Assembly (NCBI GenBank): GCA_019925105.1
Contig: JAHGAU010000028.1
Coordinates: 372,001 to 436,000 of the forward strand
Direction of reading: 5' to 3'
Length of the DNA: 64,000 nucleotides
DNA from: Niebla homalea
Lineage: Eukaryota; Ascomycota; Lecanoromycetes; Lecanorales; Ramalinaceae
How positions within the stretch are numbered: position 1 is the stretch's first letter; each line of letters starts with the position of its first letter. The notes under the pieces were generated by a model. It was given only the letters and a program-made list of their open reading frames with translations, was not told the DNA's origin and made no database searches. Shown here one piece after another: positions 58,703-64,000 of the stretch. The position numbers and the translations under genes are program-made.

Positions 58703-59053
58703 TCAGATACTTTCATCTTGGAAGAAGAGAGAACCCTGACCTTCAGTACGGCTCATTGGAACGTAAGCAATGTCCTGGACGTTCCTTGCTGATACATGGC
58801 CTTGTTGGTCATTTTCGTTGGTGGTATCAAACTTTAGAGTCTGGGGATATGGATGGCCTGAAGAGCGGTTTGCGTTGACTCCGAAGCCGCGTTGATCTGT
58901 GAACTGTGCGCCAATGCCGGCACGGGATACCGCACTGGAGGGGAAGTCGTACGGGCGATGAGCGTCGTAATGAGATGCCAAGATGGACTTTGATGCAGCC
59001 AACCCTTCGGTGGGGTGACCTTGAGTGCGCTTGGTGTCGTTGTTCGAGCCCAT
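58703..59053 (-). CDS. Small hypothetical hydrophilic protein
   Basis: 116 aa from ATG: MGSNNDTKRTQGHPTEGLAA, then YDAHRPYDFPSSAVSRAG and RGFGVNANRSSGHPYPQTL. Codon third positions are strongly C/G-biased in the way of the good genes here, which supports coding. The protein is polar with no signal peptide or membrane segment. No family is recognised. Confidence 0.45.
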   Translation of the reverse strand: MGSNNDTKRTQGHPTEGLAASKSILASHYDAHRPYDFPSSAVSRAGIGAQFTDQRGFGVNANRSSGHPYPQTLKFDTTNENDQQGHVSARNVQDIAYVPMSRTEGQGSLFFQDESI

Positions 59054-59505
59054 TTTGGAAGATGTTGTGCCACTGGGGATTCAATGAATTTTGGAGAGAT
59101 TGTGATCCTCAAAGCTGATGATTTACTGGAAAAGAAGGAGATCATTTGACTGCTTTATAGTCTCACACAAAGGACATGAGGGTGCAGTGGCCGGTCATGG
59201 ATTCATCATCATACCGAGCAGAAGACGCCTTCCTGCAGAGTACCTTTTGTCCGAGTTGTGACAGTATTCCAGCAAACGCAGCCCGTCCAGCAACCGCCCC
59301 TCCAACACCATCCCAATCATCTATGCACAGTCTTTTTGGAAGGCCAAGAGAACGAATCATCATCGAAACTGTCCTTGAGACTTGCATGGTACCCCTGATT
59401 AGAGCGGTAGTGGCAGTCTTACAAGGGTGGGCTACGCTCAGCTGGCAGGCCAGTCCCGAAAGAGGCTCTCTTTGAGTGTCGAATCTGACAACGAAAGCGA
59501 AGAAC

Positions 59506-59635
59506 AAGATGGGATTACCGTACAGCATGATTGGGGGCACAGCACTAGCCGAGATGCACGATACCTTTGCAAGATGGGATTATCATACATCATGACTGGG
59601 AACCCAGCACTAGGCGAGATGCACGGTATTTTTGC
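59506..59635. repeat. 65-bp direct tandem duplication
   Basis: Units 59506-59570 and 59571-59635 are clearly homologous (both start aagatgggatta and contain gagatgcacg). Many differences are C/T or G/A transitions. Since 65 is not a multiple of three, the same peptide-like string (DGI..HDW..ST.RDARY) appears in two frames. Confidence 0.88.
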
Positions 59636-60431
59636 AGAAACCCAATTGTCAATCGAGGCGCGATAAGTCATCCCAAAGGATGGCAATGTGCGAAGCAGGT
59701 TGGTGAGACGCGCATGCGATTTTCACTCGGAACGCTTTGTCAGAGACGGCCGAGACGCACAGTACCTTTTGTAGCGATTGTTTGTGGCAGGAGAAAAGCG
59801 CCCGATACGCGTAATGCAGAACCCGGAAATCATGGGATTCGAAAAGAAGGGGTTCTAAGCGGAGCACCATATGCACGATGCCTTTTGATGTGAACTCATG
59901 TCGTTGTCGGTATCAGATCATGTGGGTCATTTTGGTGCGTCTATCCCTTGTGGATGGTCCAGCGCCGAAGTACCTTGTGCAGCCCAGCCAGCTCTCCGAC
60001 AGCTTAAAGATCAAGCTAGTATATGCACAATACCTTTTGTCGCCAATCAGAACGTGCACCCTAATGTTACAAATTGGCTAAGCGGGAATTAGCAAGGTTG
60101 ATAGTCCGGTTGTGCATCAGGCTGGCAAGATACATGTGGGAGGTACAGAAAGGCTAAGACTTTACCAGGCTCACGCTTCATGACGTTGCACCTCTGCCCC
60201 CATTCAAAAGGGATTGAGTCCCCCTTCTGCGACCAAATGTCTACATCACTGTACGGCCTCGTTATAGAGATTTTGAGTTTTCCCATTCTGTTCCCAGACG
60301 TCAAATTCCCGTAGGGTCCACGTCACAAGGGAGTTGAGTATCTTCGATCAACTGCCAAAAATTCTTATCAGTGTACACCGCTCTTTCGAAAGCTGACCTG
60401 GTGTGTCCCTCTGGGTTGCCCGCTCTTTTCA

Positions 60432-62274
60432 ATGGATATCACTGGCGACTTTCTCCATCGGGAGGACCAGCATGAATGGAAATTCTCCTCGCAGCTTGAG
60501 ATTAGTGCCAGTCAGAACACCGTCACGTCCGGCTACGGACCCACTCCGCCACAAAGCTCATCTGTACAGGCTCTTGAGTCGTGTAAGCATCCACAGCAGG
60601 CAGCATACTCCTTTGGCCCTCTTGCAGCCTCCAATACTGGAAATAATGCCACCCTCCCAGCTTCTCAAGCCTTCCAGCAGGGACGTATGCCTTTTCTGCC
60701 TCTGGCCGACGCATCTGTACAGCCTAGCACTGCTACGGACGTCTCAGTAGCATACCCCTATGCAGGTCTTAATCCCGGGAGAGACGTATTGGAGCCATAC
60801 AAGCATGAGATTCAGACCTTGTATGCTAGCAATACCTTGGAAGCAGTCCAAAGGAAGGTCAACAGAAAGTATGGCTTGAAGGCAAGGTAAGAGTTCAGGA
60901 CACAGCCATTGGCATCAAGGTATCCAACCCTGACCAAGCTTGAATAGCGTCCCGATGTACAAGAATCGCATCCGCGAGTGGGGATTCAAAAAGCACATGA
61001 AAGGCACTGAGAAGGCTGCAATCGTTCGAAACACATTCCAGCGTTCACGCGCGGGTAAAAGATCTGAAGTCCATGTTCCCAACATTAGGAATGTTCAGCC
61101 GCGACTAGCAAGATTTTGCAAAGAAAACAACATAGGAAGCGAGCAACAAGCTCTGGCACTGAGACCGACAACACCTCCAGGTTTGATCTGGCGCACGCCC
61201 TCGCCGAGTCCACCATGGCGGACACCGCGCGAGCTCGAGAGTCCAGAGATTGTAGCACGAACAATACGAGACTACCTTTGTGGCCGCATCGAATCTGGAG
61301 CCTGGCGAATTACAGAGTTCGGCTTTGTTAACCAAAGCAGAAGAGGTCGGAGTGGGGTGGAAAAGCAATTTGAGTTTTGTTGTTTTAGTGTAAGGAGTTG
61401 TTTCGAGCTCAACAATGATGCTACTGCTGTGAAATGGCTTAATCTTGCCATGGGTATGGTTGCAAATATCATACGATGTGAGTCTCCAGAAATGGTAGTT
61501 CACATCTGCTTCGCTCTGTGCCGTTTGAAGAATGGAAATTTTTCCTATGCAGTTTTGAGACATTTTGAGGCTATGAGCGCAATCCTGCTGGACCATCGTC
61601 ACCCTTTCAGACTTCTCTTTGGCCGTTTCCGGAATATGAATCGAGCGACAATCAAGGACAGCCTGGCTTTAGGGGTCAAGGTTGCAGCAGACACATTTGC
61701 GCGTAAGGCTGGAAGATTCAACCTCCTTTCATTATCATCTTGGCACTTCAGTGAGGAATTGATAAGGGGTGAGAGTTTGAACCAGAAAATAGATGCTTTC
61801 TCGCTTCTAGCACGTGAGCTGCGTGATGGTTTAGGGCCTGACGATTGCCGCTATTGGAACACACGTCATGAACTGGCTCAGAGCCTACTCAAAGCGAAGA
61901 GATATCAAGAGGCCGCAGAAATAGCTGAGAGTCTCGTCGAGCATACAGCAGCAGCGAATAATAAATCAAATCATCGCTTTGCTCTCTTTGTTTTAGCTAA
62001 AGCCCAGAACGCGCTCTGCAAGACAACCTTGGCTGAGAGGAATATACGCGAAGTCATCAGTCTTTCCGTCGAACTAGATGGCTGGGAAGATGCCCAAACC
62101 TTACGTTATATGTCCTACCTTCGCCGGTGGCTTGAAGACTGGGGTAGAGCAGGAGAAGCTGCCGATATACGAACGGAACACGATAACATATTTATTACAA
62201 TGTTCGACAAGTTTCATCTAGAGGAAGAAAAGGGGTTTCGAAGATATGGGATTACCAATGCCAGCGTTTGCTGA
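60432..62274 (+). CDS. Clr5-domain protein with C-terminal TPR
   Basis: Two exons, join(60432..60886, 60948..62274), 593 aa. The 61-bp intron (GTAAGA..CCTGAC..ATAG) falls inside the Clr5 domain and joins RKVNRKYGLKAS to VPMYKNRIREWGFKKHMKG. The Clr5 domain (about residues 128-175) begins at EPYKHEIQTLYASNTLEAVQ. It is a helical, probably DNA-binding domain common in filamentous fungi; fission-yeast Clr5 acts in gene silencing. The N-terminus is disordered and Gln/Ser-rich. The C-terminal half is helical with TPR-like repeats near the end (ELAQSLLKAKRYQEAAEIAE, FALFVLAKAQNALCKTTLAE). A nuclear regulator is likely, but targets are unknown. Start is the ATG in the sequence MDITGDFLHRED. Confidence 0.85.
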
Positions 62275-63355
62275 TCGATGGCAACGACGTCTAAACGGCC
62301 ACACTCAGACAATGACAATCGTCACAACCAAACATTAAGTCGTTCGGCCATTAGACCTCTCACTTCGGCTTTGACAAATCACCGAGAAGTTGTTTAACTC
62401 TCTCTATCCCTGGTTTTCCTATCATCACTGCATGACCTGTGGGGTGGTGGGTAGCAGCTCAGCGATGACTCCGTCCTTGCGCGGACAAAGCAAGGTGTCT
62501 CAAAGGAATTGAACAATCTTCACAGATCCTTCACCGATCCCAAGAAAGAGGTTTCCTATCACATGTCGCATTCATACTCCAACGAACCCGCAATACCGGC
62601 ACATTGGCAGTCACCTCCGATACAGCGTTCCAACCGTCGTCATGATGCTAATGACGGAATCCCTTTTCTCATATACGATTCATTCGTGGGTGGAAGCCAG
62701 GAAAGAAAGGCCATGATCGCTTGGAGTCATGTGTTGCCGAGGCCAATCAATTTGGGCGATGGGCTTAGCCACTATTGTCGTTCGCTATGCTTATGAAGTT
62801 TGTTGTCAGGGGGAGGAGCTATTCGTTTGTTGTCGTTCGCTATGCTCATATATGAAGTGTGTTCTCAGTGGGAGGAGCTACAATTCGGACATTTCTGCGA
62901 GCTATTCTACGGTCCGCCATGGGGGTTGTGAGTCAGCGGCGTCGTTGTAGTAAAGACTGGAAAGAATTGCCATATAGATCTAAGCAACCGGGAGTCAGTA
63001 TTGCTTCACCAAATGAAAAGCACTCGAAATATCAATGCGTCTGAGATCTGAAAGCAGCAGTCCCTTGTGCGATATAAGACTTCAGTGACTTGAATGAATT
63101 CGTCGTTGCCCTAGACCAGGATGAGAAGTTTCACATGTACGCTTTTTTTGCTATGTCATGACCTAGCATGCGCTACGGACCAGGGAATAGGGGCTCCTCT
63201 AGCGGGCAATCCAGTTAAGCTTTCCCAGAGTTTAGAGTAATGATACTCCGAGATGCTTGACGCGAATTCGATACTATATCCATTTATAGAGCTATCATTT
63301 CGATTACATCGTATCCGCAGACCTGTGATTCTACCTCTTCTACATCTTCCCAGTC
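62275..63355. other. intergenic, 1.1 kb
   Basis: No gene accepted. It carries a ~55-bp imperfect tandem duplication (62775-62887) and the promoter of the SH3BGRL-like gene. Confidence 0.5.
62775..62887. repeat. ~55-bp imperfect tandem duplication
   Basis: Both units begin ttgtcgttcgctatgct, contain tatgaagt and end with gggaggagct followed by attcg. The second unit has small insertions (catata, aca). Confidence 0.85.
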
Positions 63356-64000
63356 ATGGCCGATTCCACACCAAAGTCCTACCACACAGACCCTCAGCTC
63401 TACCTATACACTTCTCTCACCTCAGGCTCTTCACAAATCGTCACAGCAACGTCTCGCCTACAGACCATCCTTAACGCAAACAAGATCCCCTTCCAAGCTC
63501 TCGATGTGGCCACCGATGAGAAAGCCCGTATGCTATGGGGGAGGAGGGCAGGGAAGCGCAAAATGCCAGGATTGGTCAGGATGGGCATGATCTTGGGGGT
63601 GAGCTAGCCTCCAATCACAGAAGACTGTCATGAATACCATAGCTGAGATGGGGGGGTTCTATGTAGGACCTGGAACAAGTCGAAGAATGGAACGAGTATG
63701 GTGAGATCAAGGAGAACCTTTCTTTCGCGCCGGCTACAGCATCTGTATCAACGCCTACCCCGTCCGCCGCATCTACACCCTCAAAAGCACCGTCACAACA
63801 ATACATGTCTACCGTACAGGCATCGTCGCCATCCGCACCATCAGGCATCTCTACCGAAAATAAAGCCCCACCGCCTGCCCCCTCATTAGATCACATCCCC
63901 GCCTCAGCCACCTCCCCATCCGAAACCAACGCAGCATCATCCCTCACCGCTGCCCTCCGCCAAGCCGGATTCGAAGCCGCCAAAAAGGCCACAGATGCAA
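63356..64000 (+). CDS. SH3BGRL-like thioredoxin-fold protein (partial)
   Basis: join(63356..63598, 63667..beyond 64000); the gene runs off the window. Exon 1 encodes MADSTPKSYHTDPQLYLYTS, then ATSRLQTILNANKIPFQAL, DVATDEKARMLWGRR and KMPGLVRMGMILG, which matches the fungal SH3-binding glutamic-acid-rich-like family with a glutaredoxin fold lacking the CxxC motif. The 68-bp intron (GTGAGC..GTAG) leads to DLEQVEEWNEYGEIKENL, completing the domain. A Ser/Pro/Ala-rich linker follows, and a helix begins at AALRQAGFEAAKKATDA at the edge. Function of the fungal proteins is not established. Confidence 0.88.

Larger units (their letters stand above)
57039..60431. other. 3.4-kb accessory region with small ORFs and diverged repeats
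   Basis: Contains two plausible small minus-strand ORFs (57577-57825, 58703-59053; listed) and a field of diverged repeats between about 59230 and 60060 (listed). At 57305-57600 the + strand has protein-like fragments in two frames (GNFGIHCFTELSPTVPIF, GLDTGACTCDSWSDIATH), perhaps a gene relic. Confidence 0.45.

Overview
The window is nuclear DNA of a filamentous ascomycete (Pezizomycotina, perhaps Dothideomycetes; the class is inferred only from gene content). Evidence: monocistronic genes on both strands, short introns (mostly 47-68 bp) with GT..CTGAC/CTAAC..AG signals, and typical genes such as palC, PEX5, an Ofd1/Tpa1 oxygenase, Clr5-domain and DUF4246 proteins. No rRNA, tRNA, CRISPR or intact transposon was seen.

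Layout. 0-26 kb is the gene-dense core: the end of an unknown gene, an Ofd1/Tpa1 prolyl hydroxylase divergent from palC (ambient-pH signalling), a small complex I subunit with a GC-AG intron, the peroxisomal receptor PEX5, a T5orf172/MUG113-like protein, a 1335-residue FHA-kinase-FHA checkpoint kinase, a PHS-type phosphate transporter and a secreted phytase-like esterase. The last two are neighbours and probably serve phosphate acquisition. 26.4-34.7 kb is gene-poor, with a purine-rich block of two minisatellites (13-bp, and 17/20-bp units) and one small spliced candidate gene. 34.7-44.2 kb holds a small eight-cysteine secreted protein, two disordered conserved proteins and a multi-zinc-ribbon protein whose reading frame extends upstream of its first ATG through an 18-bp coding repeat into another ribbon.

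44.9-48.9 kb is a gene graveyard: a frameshifted and truncated DUF4246 gene, a broken small secreted protein gene and a badly decayed medium-chain reductase whose middle is replaced by C-rich simple sequence. 49-64 kb is sparse accessory sequence: a helical/TPR-like protein, a cis-CaaD-like tautomerase, a SAM methyltransferase of the fungal secondary-metabolite type, several small hypothetical ORFs, a diverged repeat field, a Clr5-TPR protein, and the start of an SH3BGRL-type thioredoxin-fold protein that runs off the right edge.

All splice sites were read by eye from reading-frame continuity, splice consensus and remembered family conservation. No alignment or search was run.
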